This document shows, one piece after another, positions 56,523 through 64,000 of a stretch of 64,000 bases of DNA (positions are counted from its first letter, which is position 1; each line of letters starts with the position of its first letter). Both the position numbers and the translations under genes were made by a program. The notes beneath the pieces were generated by a model. It saw nothing but the letters and a program-made list of their open reading frames with translations, made no database searches and was not told the DNA's origin. Origin of the DNA: Gordonia gummivorans (lineage in GTDB: Bacteria > Actinomycetota > Actinomycetes > Mycobacteriales > Mycobacteriaceae); NCBI RefSeq assembly GCF_022513585.1, contig NZ_JAKWBF010000006.1, positions 1 to 64,000 on the forward strand, read 5' to 3'.

Positions 56523-57779
56523 TCAAGGCAACCCCGCCTTGTCGAACTCCTGCTGTAACCGCGGTCGGCGTCGGTTGTCTTCCCGGAGATCGGCGATCAG
56601 TTCGTCGACGCTACTGGCGCGATCAGTCCCCTTCGCGATCGTCCGCATCCGCTTGAGGTGCCGCGCGGCCGCCTTGTAGTGCCCGACTCCCGTGTACTCC
56701 AACTCGGCGTCGACCAACCCGACCAGCGGGTCGAGAACAGCGAGCTTGTCGATCTTCTCGTACCGCTTGATGAGGTCGAGCCAGAGTGAGTCATCGGGCG
56801 AAAGGCGCAGTGCGCGTGCCTGTTCCCAGGCTCGACGCGGGTCGTCGAGGGTGAACAGACTGAAAGCCACTGCGTCCCGCGGCTGGTCCGACAGCGTCGC
56901 GGTCACCTCGGCGGACAGCGCCGACCACTCGTCACCGGCAGCTCCATACAGTCGGCTGGCGGTCGTCGACGACGGCCACCGTCGGAACACCTCGGTGCGT
57001 GCGGCGAGGAGGTCTTCGGGTCGGTGGGCGGCGAGCAGGTTGCACCACGTTTCGGACGCGGTCAGCGCCTGATGCCCTTGGTCGTGCAGCGACGCGCGAT
57101 GCGCCCAGTCGATCGCGAGGTCGTATTCACCGATCTCGGCCAGCGCCTCGGCGGTGTCTTCCAACCAGGCCGCTCGCTTCTGATCGCGCGCGTGCGTCCG
57201 GATGACGGCGTCGAGGTCACGATCGAACACGGCGAGCCGACGGTCGTTGTACTCCAACCTGGATCGTTCGTGACGATCGGGGTCGCGCCAGTCGTCGGGA
57301 GGGGGCGGCGGGGAGATGCCGGCCCGGATCGCGTCGAGCCGTGTGCGGTAGCGCGCCATTCCGACGTCGCCGAGCGCCGGCGCGTAGGCCACGGGATCGA
57401 TGGTGAAGAAGTCGCACCTGTTGTGAAACTGGAAGTCGATCATCCAGTCGACGAGCTTCGCCGGCGCGACACCCGCGCGTTCGGCGACGGTGGGGTGCAG
57501 GGCGAGCAGCCGGCGGATGGCGCCGCCGATGATGCCGCTGGAATCGTCGGCACGCATGATGAGCGTGAGCGACGAGGCGAGCGCTTTCTGGGTGACAGCG
57601 AAGACGTCGGCGGGATCGTCGCCTGTTGCGGCCTCCTCGAGAATGTCGACCGCCTCATGCATCTGACCGCCGTGTGCGTCGGCTGCACGCCACCTGTGCA
57701 GGTCGGCTCGGGTGCGGATGAGCGGCAGAACGGTGTCGGCGAGTTCGGTCACCTCACCATTGTGGATGAAGCCGTTCAC
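56523..57779 (-). CDS. DUF6880-like alpha-helical protein
   Basis: 418 residues, soluble and almost wholly alpha-helical, with TPR-like stretches: DTAEALAEIGEYDLAIDWAHRASLHDQGHQALTASETWCNLL, PEDLLAARTEVFRRWPSSTTASRLYGAAG, GVGHYKAAARHLKRMRTIAKGTDRASSVDELIADLREDNRRRPRLQQEFDKAGL at the C-terminus. The pattern, ending in 'Y..AA..L..MR.l.......F...I..LR..n.R...L..ELD.AGL', matches DUF6880 proteins as I know them; these often follow a SWIM zinc finger in the same chain, which is missing here. A SWIM-containing helicase gene is ~7 kb away. Function unknown. Confidence 0.7.
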   Translation of the reverse strand: MNGFIHNGEVTELADTVLPLIRTRADLHRWRAADAHGGQMHEAVDILEEAATGDDPADVFAVTQKALASSLTLIMRADDSSGIIGGAIRRLLALHPTVAERAGVAPAKLVDWMIDFQFHNRCDFFTIDPVAYAPALGDVGMARYRTRLDAIRAGISPPPPPDDWRDPDRHERSRLEYNDRRLAVFDRDLDAVIRTHARDQKRAAWLEDTAEALAEIGEYDLAIDWAHRASLHDQGHQALTASETWCNLLAAHRPEDLLAARTEVFRRWPSSTTASRLYGAAGDEWSALSAEVTATLSDQPRDAVAFSLFTLDDPRRAWEQARALRLSPDDSLWLDLIKRYEKIDKLAVLDPLVGLVDAELEYTGVGHYKAAARHLKRMRTIAKGTDRASSVDELIADLREDNRRRPRLQQEFDKAGLP

Positions 57780-57861
57780 TTCGACGCAGACTGTCGGCGC
57801 CCCTTCGTAGCGTGAGCCTCACCAGGTCATCTCCGATGGCCGACAGCACGGGGAGGGTGCC

Positions 57862-59052
57862 ATGACCGAAGCCAAACTGAACGCCACCATATGGTCCTCA
57901 TTTCGTGGCCGTCTCGCTCGACGGTTGGTGACGTTGAAACGCGACGAGTTCGTCGAGGTTCACGGCGCAAGTCAACGGAGTCATACCGCGCTGATCTTCA
58001 CCTTGACCGGTTCGGGCCGCATTCGATGCGCAGTAGACGGAATGGCTCTCGGCCCCTTCTGGCCGCCAGAGGAGGCGTCGGTCGGGCTGGCGCAAGTCGC
58101 GACGCTTGATCGGCTCGGTTGGCGGCAGTTGCGGTCGGGCGAGTACATCCGCGAGTCTGGCAAACGCAGTCTGGGTGAGCTCGTGTCCGCGGTCGTTGAC
58201 GTCCTCCGGCAGGTGTGGGGCGTCACCGACCCGTCGTCGTTGACGTTTCACGATCCGTTCGGACTGGAGGCAAAGAAGGCCGCGCCACCGCCGGACAGTC
58301 CACAGGAGGGCATCGCGCTGCCCGGCACGACCACCTCGGTCGGGATCGTCCCCGACGACGCGCAACACCTGCTGGAGTTGGTCCGTCAGGTGCTGTCCGC
58401 AATCGTGGGTGCCCGTGTCGAGATCGAAAGCAATGCGGTTCATTTCATGACTGTGGATCGTGTCGACACGAAGTGTCTGGTGTCGCCGCATGCGATGCGA
58501 GTCGAATTGTGCACTCCGGTCGGGCATGTGACACCCGATATGGCGCTCTTGGGCGCGGTGATCGCGGAGCATTCGTCGCGCTGGCCAGACATTTCCATGG
58601 TTGTCACGAAAGGCCACGTGTTCGCTGTGCGTGCACTGGACTGTGCAGTCTTCCATCCACTCAACTTCGAGGCGATGTTGACATCGTGGGTCGAGTTCTG
58701 CAGTGACGGTGCCATCGACATCATGGAGCAATTCCACCCCGGGTCGGTCAGTCACTACGACCCGCCGCCCGGCAAACTGCCGATGCGACTGGCCGCTTTG
58801 CTCGAGGAGTTCACTGCAGATCCGACCACGATGACACCCGCCGAACTCGTGCGACGCACGAAGGCCAACACGCCTCTACTCCGACGCTATGCGCGGATAT
58901 GCACTGCGTTTCTTGAGGATTCGACCGTCGCCACCGATGCTGACGGCGAACTTCGACGATCAGTGATCGAGAAGTTCATGCCGGTGCTGGTGGCTGCGAC
59001 AAGCCTTGCCGCCCAACATAATGTTGCGTGGGAGATGCCGCGAGGTGCGTAG
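57862..59052 (+). CDS. hypothetical protein, possibly TY-Chap/YbjN-like
   Basis: 396 residues, soluble. Three regions: an N-terminal part (WSSFRGRLARRLVTLKRDEFVEVHGASQRSHTALIFTLTGSGRIRCAVDG ... LGWRQLRSGEYIRESGKRSLGELVSAVVDVLRQVWGVTDPSSLTF) that resembles the TY-Chap N-terminal domain; a central chaperone-like or YbjN-like part (VGARVEIESNAVHFMTVDRVDTKCLVSPHAMRVELCTPVGH); and a helical C-terminus (LVRRTKANTPLLRRYARICTAFLEDSTVATDADGELRRSVIEKFM). TY-Chap proteins are mycobacterial type-III-chaperone-like proteins of unknown role. ATG 57862. Recognition is tentative. Confidence 0.6.
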   Translation: MTEAKLNATIWSSFRGRLARRLVTLKRDEFVEVHGASQRSHTALIFTLTGSGRIRCAVDGMALGPFWPPEEASVGLAQVATLDRLGWRQLRSGEYIRESGKRSLGELVSAVVDVLRQVWGVTDPSSLTFHDPFGLEAKKAAPPPDSPQEGIALPGTTTSVGIVPDDAQHLLELVRQVLSAIVGARVEIESNAVHFMTVDRVDTKCLVSPHAMRVELCTPVGHVTPDMALLGAVIAEHSSRWPDISMVVTKGHVFAVRALDCAVFHPLNFEAMLTSWVEFCSDGAIDIMEQFHPGSVSHYDPPPGKLPMRLAALLEEFTADPTTMTPAELVRRTKANTPLLRRYARICTAFLEDSTVATDADGELRRSVIEKFMPVLVAATSLAAQHNVAWEMPRGA

Positions 59053-59063
59053 TGTAGGCGTGC

Positions 59064-59488
59064 TCAGCAATTCACTCCCGCGAGCCTCATGCAGTGCGGC
59101 GGGAGCGGTACGGTCGGACCGAAGCCATCGGCGCTGTCGGGGTGGTACCAGATGCTGCGTGTCTCGTTCATCCAGTGGTTCGACTCGGCTTTGGACACAT
59201 GCTGTTCGGCGAGCGCCTGGGTGAGCATGTCCCAGCAGACAACGTCGCTCGAGGGATCGCCGATCGCACGACACTGCCGGATTGCCTGTTTGCGGTGACT
59301 TTGCCCTGACGCCAGGCCGCCGCGAGTCTGTGGACCTCACGTTCCTGGCATCCTTCATCGCAGAGTGAACCACGGTGTCCACACTGGGAGCGATTCTCCC
59401 ACGCAACCGGGATCGTTGGAATCCTTCGATTGGATGACCTCCGGAGCGCCGCCTTCCCAGCCCGACGGTCGGCGCGTGTCGCGGTCAC
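59064..59488 (-). pseudogene. degraded gene with probable frameshift
   Basis: On the minus strand one frame from 59488 reads ...VAWENRSQCGHRGSLCDEGCQEREVHRLAAAWRQGKVTANRQ, and a different frame then reads AIRQCRAIGDPSSDVVCWDMLTQALAEQHVSKAESNHWMNETRSIWYHPDSADGFGPTVPLPPHCMRLAGVNC to a TGA at 59064-59066. Both parts have natural composition (Trp, His, Asn, Met), unlike the usual GC-rich shadows, and join near 59285 if one base is gained or lost. No family recognised. It fills most of the 555-base gap 59053-59607. Confidence 0.45.
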
Positions 59489-59607
59489 GATGCTGTAGCC
59501 AGTCCGCCCGAATTGTCGGTGCTGCCCGATAGCTTGTCACTACTCGTCGGCACGAGACCCAAACGGCCACGGCAACAACGACGAACAGTATCGAAAGCAA
59601 GGAGTGA

Positions 59608-60042
59608 ATGATGATGAAGGTACACAAGCTGCCGTGGGTGAGTGCTCTCGCCGCAGTTGCCGTGATCGGTGGTGTGGCTGTGACAGCGGGCCCGGTCGTG
59701 GGCGACGTCGCCGTGCGCGACTCGGGACAGATGTCCATTGTGTTGGCCGGCTACACCGTCAGCCAGCAGAACGCGATCGGCAAGGCCAAGGAATACCTTG
59801 CGATTTCGGAGTTCTCGCGCTCCGGACTGATCGGTCAGCTCAAGTACGAAGGCTTCTCGGAGTCGGATGCGACGGTGGCGGTCGACAGTCTGCGAGTCAA
59901 TTGGAACGCGCAGGCGGTCAAGAAGGCCAAAGAGTACCTGGCGATCTCGTCGTTCTCGCACTCCGGTCTGGTCGACCAGTTGGAGTACGAAGGCTTCACC
60001 TCCAGCCAGGCCGAGTACGGAGTGCGAGGCGCAGGACTCTGA
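59608..60042 (+). CDS. Ltp-family secreted protein
   Basis: 144 residues. Signal peptide KLPWVSALAAVAVIGGVAVTAGPVVG, no lipobox Cys. Two copies of the ~45-residue Ltp (PF07553) repeat: NAIGKAKEYLAISEFSRSGLIGQLKYEGFSESDATVAVDSLRVNWN and QAVKKAKEYLAISSFSHSGLVDQLEYEGFTSSQAEYGVRG. In phage TP-J34 Ltp blocks DNA injection by superinfecting phage, and host versions are surface-exposed. AAGGAG (59599-59604) favours the ATGs at 59611 or 59614; 59608 is the first. A surface or superinfection-exclusion role here is inference. Confidence 0.88.
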   Translation: MMMKVHKLPWVSALAAVAVIGGVAVTAGPVVGDVAVRDSGQMSIVLAGYTVSQQNAIGKAKEYLAISEFSRSGLIGQLKYEGFSESDATVAVDSLRVNWNAQAVKKAKEYLAISSFSHSGLVDQLEYEGFTSSQAEYGVRGAGL

Positions 60043-60126
60043 CGTCGCACACCGGTGGGGTGTGATCTATCTCCGGATGTGAAGGACGACACCGACAAGT
60101 GGGCGAGTGTGGGCCTACGGTGACGT

Positions 60127-61512
60127 ATGGCAAGTACAAAGTCGTACGCCCAGTTCATCGCTCACGACGTCGAGTCGGTGTGGCAGGTCGTCGGTGATCC
60201 GACGCGATTGCCGCAGTGGCACAGCGGATATCGGGAACTCTCGCTCGACGGTCCGGCTGCAACGGGTGCACGCGGTGACTACGTACAGTCGCACCGCGTG
60301 GCCGGACGGTTTCACCGCCGTCTCGCGCCACCGTTCACCATCACGGTGTACGACGAGCCACGACACTTGCAGCTGACCCAGCCGGAACCGGTGGGTGACG
60401 CCGTGATCGACTTTCGTCTCACTCCGGCCGACGGTGGCTGCATCCTGACCGAAACCGTCACCGCGACAGCCCGATCGGGTTCGGTGAGTCGGCTCATCCG
60501 GTCTGGAGTGCCGCAGTTGGCCGACCGGGTCGACGTGGCTCGCCTGGCCACGCTGGCGGGTGTGGCGCCCGCCGACGACGCGCTCACCGTTGTGCTGGCC
60601 GGTGGCAGCGGCGCGCTCGGCCGCCATCTCGCCGCCGATCTTGTGTGTCGCGGGATTCGTCCGGTGATCCTCACGCGCAGTGTCGATCCGGAATTGCCGT
60701 TCGAACAGGTTCGCTGGGACGGGCGCAGCGTCGGGGAATGGTCTGAGGTGCTGACCGCGGATCGTCCGACCGCGGTGGTGAATCTGGCGGGCAAGCTGGT
60801 GGATTGTCGACCCACCGAACGCAATGTGGCGCTGCTGCGGGACAGCCGGGTCGATGCGACCCGCGCGTTGGTCGAGGCGTCGAAGCGCCGCGCCACCCCG
60901 ATCACACACTGGCTGCAGGCGAGCACTACCGCCATCTGGAGCGACGCCGGCGAGCAGTGGTGTACCGAGACCACGCCTGTCCCCGACGGCCTACCCCAGA
61001 TGACCGGGGTAGCCCGGCCGTGGGAGGAAGCGGTGGCCGGCGCGAACACCGACCACTTGGTGACGTTGAGAACCTCGATTGTCCTCGACGCGCAGGCGCC
61101 GGCGATGAAACGTCTCGCCGACCTCACCCGCGTCGGACTCGGTGGTCGTGTCGGTTCAGGTCGCCAGTGGTTCAGTTGGATTCACGTCGACGACTGGCTC
61201 GCGATCGCCCGCGCCGCACTGGGTCTCGACCAGCAGATCACCATCCCCGACGGGCTGGTGATCGGCGCGAGCCCCAACCCGGTGCGCAACGTCGAACTGA
61301 TGGCGGCACTGCGCTCGACGCTGCACCGACCGCCCGCGCCGCCGACACCTGCACCTCTGCTACGACTCGGCGCAATCGCGCTGCGCACCGACCCGGCGCT
61401 GGGCCTCACGGGGCGACGCGCGCGGTCGCAGGTGCTCGACGACGTCGGATTCGAGTTCCGTTTTCCCCACCTCGAGCAGGCGTTGGTGGACCTGTTGGGC
61501 GAGACGTCGTAA
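60127..61512 (+). CDS. SRPBCC-TIGR01777 epimerase-like fusion protein
   Basis: 461 residues. N-terminal START/SRPBCC domain (SYAQFIAHDVESVWQVVGDPTRLPQWHSGYRE ... VIDFRLTPADGGCILTETVTATARSG, about 1-140), then a TIGR01777 short-chain dehydrogenase-like domain from about residue 155: VVLAGGSGALGRHLAADLVCRGIRPVILTRS (nucleotide loop, GGSGALG in place of GGTGFIG), WDGRSVGEWSEVLTADRPTAVVNLAGKLVDCR, WLQASTTAIWSDAG, GRQWFSWIHVDDW, and the C-terminal DUF1731-like tail ARSQVLDDVGFEFRFPHLEQALVDLL. Family members bind NADP(H); the reaction is not known. ATG 60127. Confidence 0.88.
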   Translation: MASTKSYAQFIAHDVESVWQVVGDPTRLPQWHSGYRELSLDGPAATGARGDYVQSHRVAGRFHRRLAPPFTITVYDEPRHLQLTQPEPVGDAVIDFRLTPADGGCILTETVTATARSGSVSRLIRSGVPQLADRVDVARLATLAGVAPADDALTVVLAGGSGALGRHLAADLVCRGIRPVILTRSVDPELPFEQVRWDGRSVGEWSEVLTADRPTAVVNLAGKLVDCRPTERNVALLRDSRVDATRALVEASKRRATPITHWLQASTTAIWSDAGEQWCTETTPVPDGLPQMTGVARPWEEAVAGANTDHLVTLRTSIVLDAQAPAMKRLADLTRVGLGGRVGSGRQWFSWIHVDDWLAIARAALGLDQQITIPDGLVIGASPNPVRNVELMAALRSTLHRPPAPPTPAPLLRLGAIALRTDPALGLTGRRARSQVLDDVGFEFRFPHLEQALVDLLGETS

Positions 61513-61630
61513 GACTCAACCTGGCCGAAGTCGTGGCGAGCGGGTGGGGGATATGGGAGTACGCTGCGATGTTTACGATGTTGTGGCGCAAAGTGGTCCG
61601 ACGCTGTCTCTATGCGTGCTGCGCCTCAAA

Positions 61631-62209
61631 TCAGTCGTAGATGGCGAACGGATGGACGGTGCTGCATGGGTCGCGGAGCGTGAGAAACGACGGATGGATG
61701 ACCCACCAGTGGCGGCGCAGAAGCGCGATCGATTGCGTCGCGGCCCGGAAGAGCTGCTTGCGGCCGAATTCGTAAACGTACTCCTCCTTGCGCGGCAGAT
61801 ATCGCCACTCGCGGTCGTCCAGTGAGGGGTGGTCGGTCGACGAATAGCCGACGGCAAGAGAGTCTTTGGGGACAACCGCGCGCATACGACGGGACCTGGT
61901 GACGCGATAGGCAATGAGCAGATGGTCGCGCCCGTTCATTGGATGCGATAGCTCGATGAACTCGAAGGTCCCCGGGCTCAGGTCGCCGAGACGCGCGGCC
62001 AGGTCGTCGATGAACTCGCGCCACGACTGGTTGATCTGAGTGTCGTAGTCGCCAAGCTCGTCGAGATAGTCGTCGTGACAATCGATGGTGATTCTCCGTC
62101 CGTGCAACGCCGCGTAGCCGACCAACTCGTCTTTGCGGGGATCAGGGACCCAGAACGATCGGGGTCGGGGGAGCGAAGCTCGTGTTGTCGGGGAGGGATT
62201 GCTCGTCAT
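61631..62209 (-). CDS. hypothetical protein
   Basis: 192 residues, soluble, unrecognised. SFWVPDPRKDELVGYAALHGRRITIDCHDDYLDELGDYDTQINQSWREFIDDLAARLGDLSPGTFEFIELSHPMNGRDHLLIAYRV, then RSRRMRAVVPKDSLAVGYSSTDHPSLDDREWRYLPRKEEYVYEFGRKQLFRAATQSIALLRRHWWVIHP. Rich in Trp, Tyr and His, lower GC than the neighbours. The first 68 bases overlap the 3' end of the upstream gene in another frame, so the true start may be further in; no other strong start is evident. Probably cotranscribed with 62142-63062. Confidence 0.6.
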   Translation of the reverse strand: MTSNPSPTTRASLPRPRSFWVPDPRKDELVGYAALHGRRITIDCHDDYLDELGDYDTQINQSWREFIDDLAARLGDLSPGTFEFIELSHPMNGRDHLLIAYRVTRSRRMRAVVPKDSLAVGYSSTDHPSLDDREWRYLPRKEEYVYEFGRKQLFRAATQSIALLRRHWWVIHPSFLTLRDPCSTVHPFAIYD

Positions 62210-63062
62210 TGTCTTCGCCGACCTGCTTCACCGTCTTCGCTTTGTTGAAGGGGGAGTCGCCCTGGCGGGCAAGTGAATCGTCGTACCACTGGAACCACGG
62301 GTAGTTGTACTGCCGGTACTGTTCGATGGTCAGCGGCTCGTGAGGCGGCTGTGTATCCGTGATCTCTTGCCACGCAACTGTGTTGACGATCCGCAAGACC
62401 GCGCTGGCCGGCGAACTGGTGTCCCAGTTCTCGGTGGGTTCGATCGGCGTCGCAATCGACTGTATGATCGATCCGCCCGCGCCCAGCCCCATGCCATCGG
62501 TGCTGGCATCGGGCACTGAGCCGCAGATCTCGGACATGTATTGGAACCGTGGGCGCTGGGCCCACTTGTCCGCACGCAGTGGTGCGACGACGAAGCGGAT
62601 CGTGCCGTCGTCTTCGCCGGTCAACTGTTCTGCGACCGAGTACCCGCCACCGAGCGGCATCGCCACGAACTGCCGCACAGTGGTCGGGTCGGCGTAGAAG
62701 CCGTCGAGCCACGGCTGGGTGGGAATCTCCACGTAGTCGTCGTCTGCGGAGTCGATCTCCGGGCGGAAGGGCTCGCCGGTGATGGCGTTGAGCCCGCCGA
62801 CACCGATCTTGACGAGAAACGGATAGCCCGAGTCCGTGGAGAAATTCATCCACATCGCCTCCGACTGCCACATCGGAATCACCGACTCGCGCGCTCGAGG
62901 ATCGAGATACACGGGGAACTCGCCGAGGCTCGGCGGCAATCCGTAGGTGGTGTCGTCGTCGGGTACGCGCAAGGTGCGCTCGAAGGTGATGCGCAGGATC
63001 GCGTCCTCGTGGACCTCGGGGAACGTGAAGACGAGGGCGTCGAGATCGTCGGTGGCCGACAT
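62142..63062 (-). CDS. hypothetical protein with conserved FVAMPLGGGYSV-type core
   Basis: 306 residues, soluble and acidic. DDLDALVFTFPEVHEDAILRITFERTLRVPDDDTTYGLPPSLGEFPVYLDPRARE, then IPMWQSEAMWMNFSTDSGYPFLVKIGVGGLNAITGEPFRPEI, PTQPWLDGFYADPTTVRQFVAMPLGGGYSVAEQLTGEDDGTIRFVVAPLR and a C-terminus WFQWYDDSLARQGDSPF. I know this arrangement (…AMWMNF…PWLDGF…RQFVAMPLG…GYTVE.Q.TG) from uncharacterised bacterial and fungal proteins but know no function. ATG 63062 behind GGAGATTTCC; a longer frame to 63200 is rejected. Divergent from the SIR2 gene 86 bases away. Confidence 0.7.
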   Translation of the reverse strand: MSATDDLDALVFTFPEVHEDAILRITFERTLRVPDDDTTYGLPPSLGEFPVYLDPRARESVIPMWQSEAMWMNFSTDSGYPFLVKIGVGGLNAITGEPFRPEIDSADDDYVEIPTQPWLDGFYADPTTVRQFVAMPLGGGYSVAEQLTGEDDGTIRFVVAPLRADKWAQRPRFQYMSEICGSVPDASTDGMGLGAGGSIIQSIATPIEPTENWDTSSPASAVLRIVNTVAWQEITDTQPPHEPLTIEQYRQYNYPWFQWYDDSLARQGDSPFNKAKTVKQVGEDNDEQSLPDNTSFAPPTPIVLGP

Positions 63063-63147
63063 GGAAATCTCCGTTCGTGGATGTTGAGACCACCGTACGA
63101 ACCGGGTACGACAAACAGGCGCGGGCGACGGATCTAGAGTGCTCAGC

Positions 63148-64000
63148 GTGACGTCTACTGCAGAGACCCGTGGCCACCTCTTCGTCCTCCATGGGCTCAT
63201 CCAGAACTTCGACTACGACGCCGTCATCGTCCCAACCGACCATCGCTTCCACATCACCTCGAGCTGGCCAGAGTCGGTCACGGGAGTCCGCCACGACGCC
63301 AAGCCACATGACTGGCCGCGCCCCTTCGCTCGGAGCGCGACCAAAGCGCCGGTCTGGTTCATCAGCGTCGCCGACGAAAGCACGCTGATCGAGGACGAGT
63401 TGATTGGTCGGGTCGCCGACACGCTGTCGGCGATCGCCGACGCGGGATTGGTGAAGCCGGACAAACGTGAGTACCTCCGCATCGCGATTCCGGTACTCGG
63501 CATCGGAGATGGCGGCCTCGGTGACAGCCGAGGTGCGATTCTCCGATCGTTGCTGGCGACGCTGCAGTCGTTCACGACCAACAATCGCATCGACGTCCTC
63601 CTGGTGACCTCCAACCGGGCCGTCTTCAGCGCCGCCCAGCATGCTCGACGCGAACTCGCGCGGCAGGGTTCGCCGGTGTGGGACTTGAACGCGGACGAGA
63701 TGGGCGAGGCGCGTCGGCTCGGTGGGCTGGCTGCCGATGGGCATCTCGCGCTGTTCTTGGGTGCGGGCGTCAGCATTGCCGCCGGACTACCGACCTGGGA
63801 CGGGCTGTTGGAGAAACTCGGCACCGACGCCGGCGAGCGGCCAAAGGATTTCGATGACTTGGGCGCCCTCGACAAAGCTGAGTACCTCGCCGTAAAGGTG
63901 GGGGCGAGCGAACTGAATGCCCAGGTGCGCGCCGCGATTGGTGAACCCGCGAAAGTGGCTGTTGCACATGCCCTTCTCGCAGCGATGAGTTGTCGCGAGG
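63148..64000 (+). CDS. SIR2-family protein with possible macro-like N-terminus, 5' part (runs off window)
   Basis: Open from GTG 63148 to the window end (284 codons). Residues 1 to about 190: HLFVLHGLIQNFDYDAVIVPTDHRFHITSSWPE, then AIPVLGIGDGGLGDSRGAILRSLLATLQSF...IDVLLVTSNRAVFSAAQHARRE, which resembles a macro (ADP-ribose binding) fold with GIGDGGLG (about 118-125) as the phosphate loop. From about 200: LALFLGAGVSIAAGLPTWDGLLEKLG, the SIR2 NAD-binding GAG..S..AGIP motif. SIR2 NADases of this kind act in bacterial antiphage defence by depleting NAD+; the coupling to a macro-like domain is suggestive. Start has no clear ribosome site. The 3' half, needed to name the system, lies outside. Confidence 0.75.
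   Translation, partial: MTSTAETRGHLFVLHGLIQNFDYDAVIVPTDHRFHITSSWPESVTGVRHDAKPHDWPRPFARSATKAPVWFISVADESTLIEDELIGRVADTLSAIADAGLVKPDKREYLRIAIPVLGIGDGGLGDSRGAILRSLLATLQSFTTNNRIDVLLVTSNRAVFSAAQHARRELARQGSPVWDLNADEMGEARRLGGLAADGHLALFLGAGVSIAAGLPTWDGLLEKLGTDAGERPKDFDDLGALDKAEYLAVKVGASELNAQVRAAIGEPAKVAVAHALLAAMSCRE

Noticed and set aside
59089..59309. Two short plus-strand frames after the 57862 gene
   Set aside because: They overlap the more natural minus-strand remnant, have no ribosome sites and look like its complements.

Overview
The window is high-GC actinobacterial chromosome and most likely comes from a Gordonia-like member of the Mycobacteriales. Evidence: the mycobacterial gene order sahH - tmk - mtrA - mtrB - lpqB - comF - hpf - secA1; a type VII (ESX) substrate cluster with PE, PPE, EspG and two WXG100-type proteins; a WS/DGAT acyltransferase followed by DUF6912, an Rv3230c-like reductase and DesA3-like desaturases; leaderless-looking promoters and GTG starts. 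Species is an inference.

Layout. 1-1.5 kb: the 3' part of an ISL3-family transposase and a low-GC, orphan immunity-like gene. 1.8-5.7 kb: DUF695-like and DUF4259 genes, a lytic transglycosylase gene with an in-frame TGA, and a DUF4185 lipoprotein. 6.2-13.5 kb: an ESX accessory/substrate cluster (EspI-, EspH-, EspL-, EspC-, EspA/E-like, PE, PPE, EspG, EsxB, EsxA) with none of the EccB/C/D/E or mycosin machinery genes. 13.6-16.7 kb: an APC permease and sahH. 17-32 kb: proline-rich membrane protein, tmk, the mtrAB-lpqB operon, a guaiacol O-demethylase cassette (gcoA, gcoB, AraC regulator) sitting between lpqB and comF, then hpf and secA. 32-42 kb: Rv3235-like gene, butanediol-type dehydrogenase, WS/DGAT, DUF6912, the Rv3230c-like reductase, a double GNAT protein and two DesA3-like desaturases; a shared 22-bp palindrome lies before the reductase and before the first desaturase, suggesting one regulon. 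42-46 kb: a stand-alone cytochrome b (qcrB) and a very structured ~870-nt region with an embedded tRNA-like sequence of anticodon UCA, then an HNH endonuclease gene. 46.5-56 kb: SWIM/SNF2 helicase, glgC, fadD and a HAD-GH65 fusion. 56-64 kb: little-known proteins (DUF6880-like, chaperone-like), a degraded gene, an Ltp-type protein, a TIGR01777/SRPBCC fusion, two overlapping unknown genes and, running off the end, a SIR2-family gene with a possible macro-like N-terminus (defence candidate).

Intergenic DNA is unusually rich in repeats. Family A (~235-295 bp, three copies at 16.7, 27.8 and 38.6 kb) folds into three successive hairpins plus a closed multi-branch domain, and the copies differ by a compensatory base-pair change. 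Family B (~70 bp, two copies at 17.0 and 51.2 kb) is one long hairpin at gene ends. Family C (CCTGAGGTGCGAG... type) recurs at least six times and family D (CGCTGRTCGAGCC type) twice. No rRNA genes, CRISPR arrays or intact prophage were seen.
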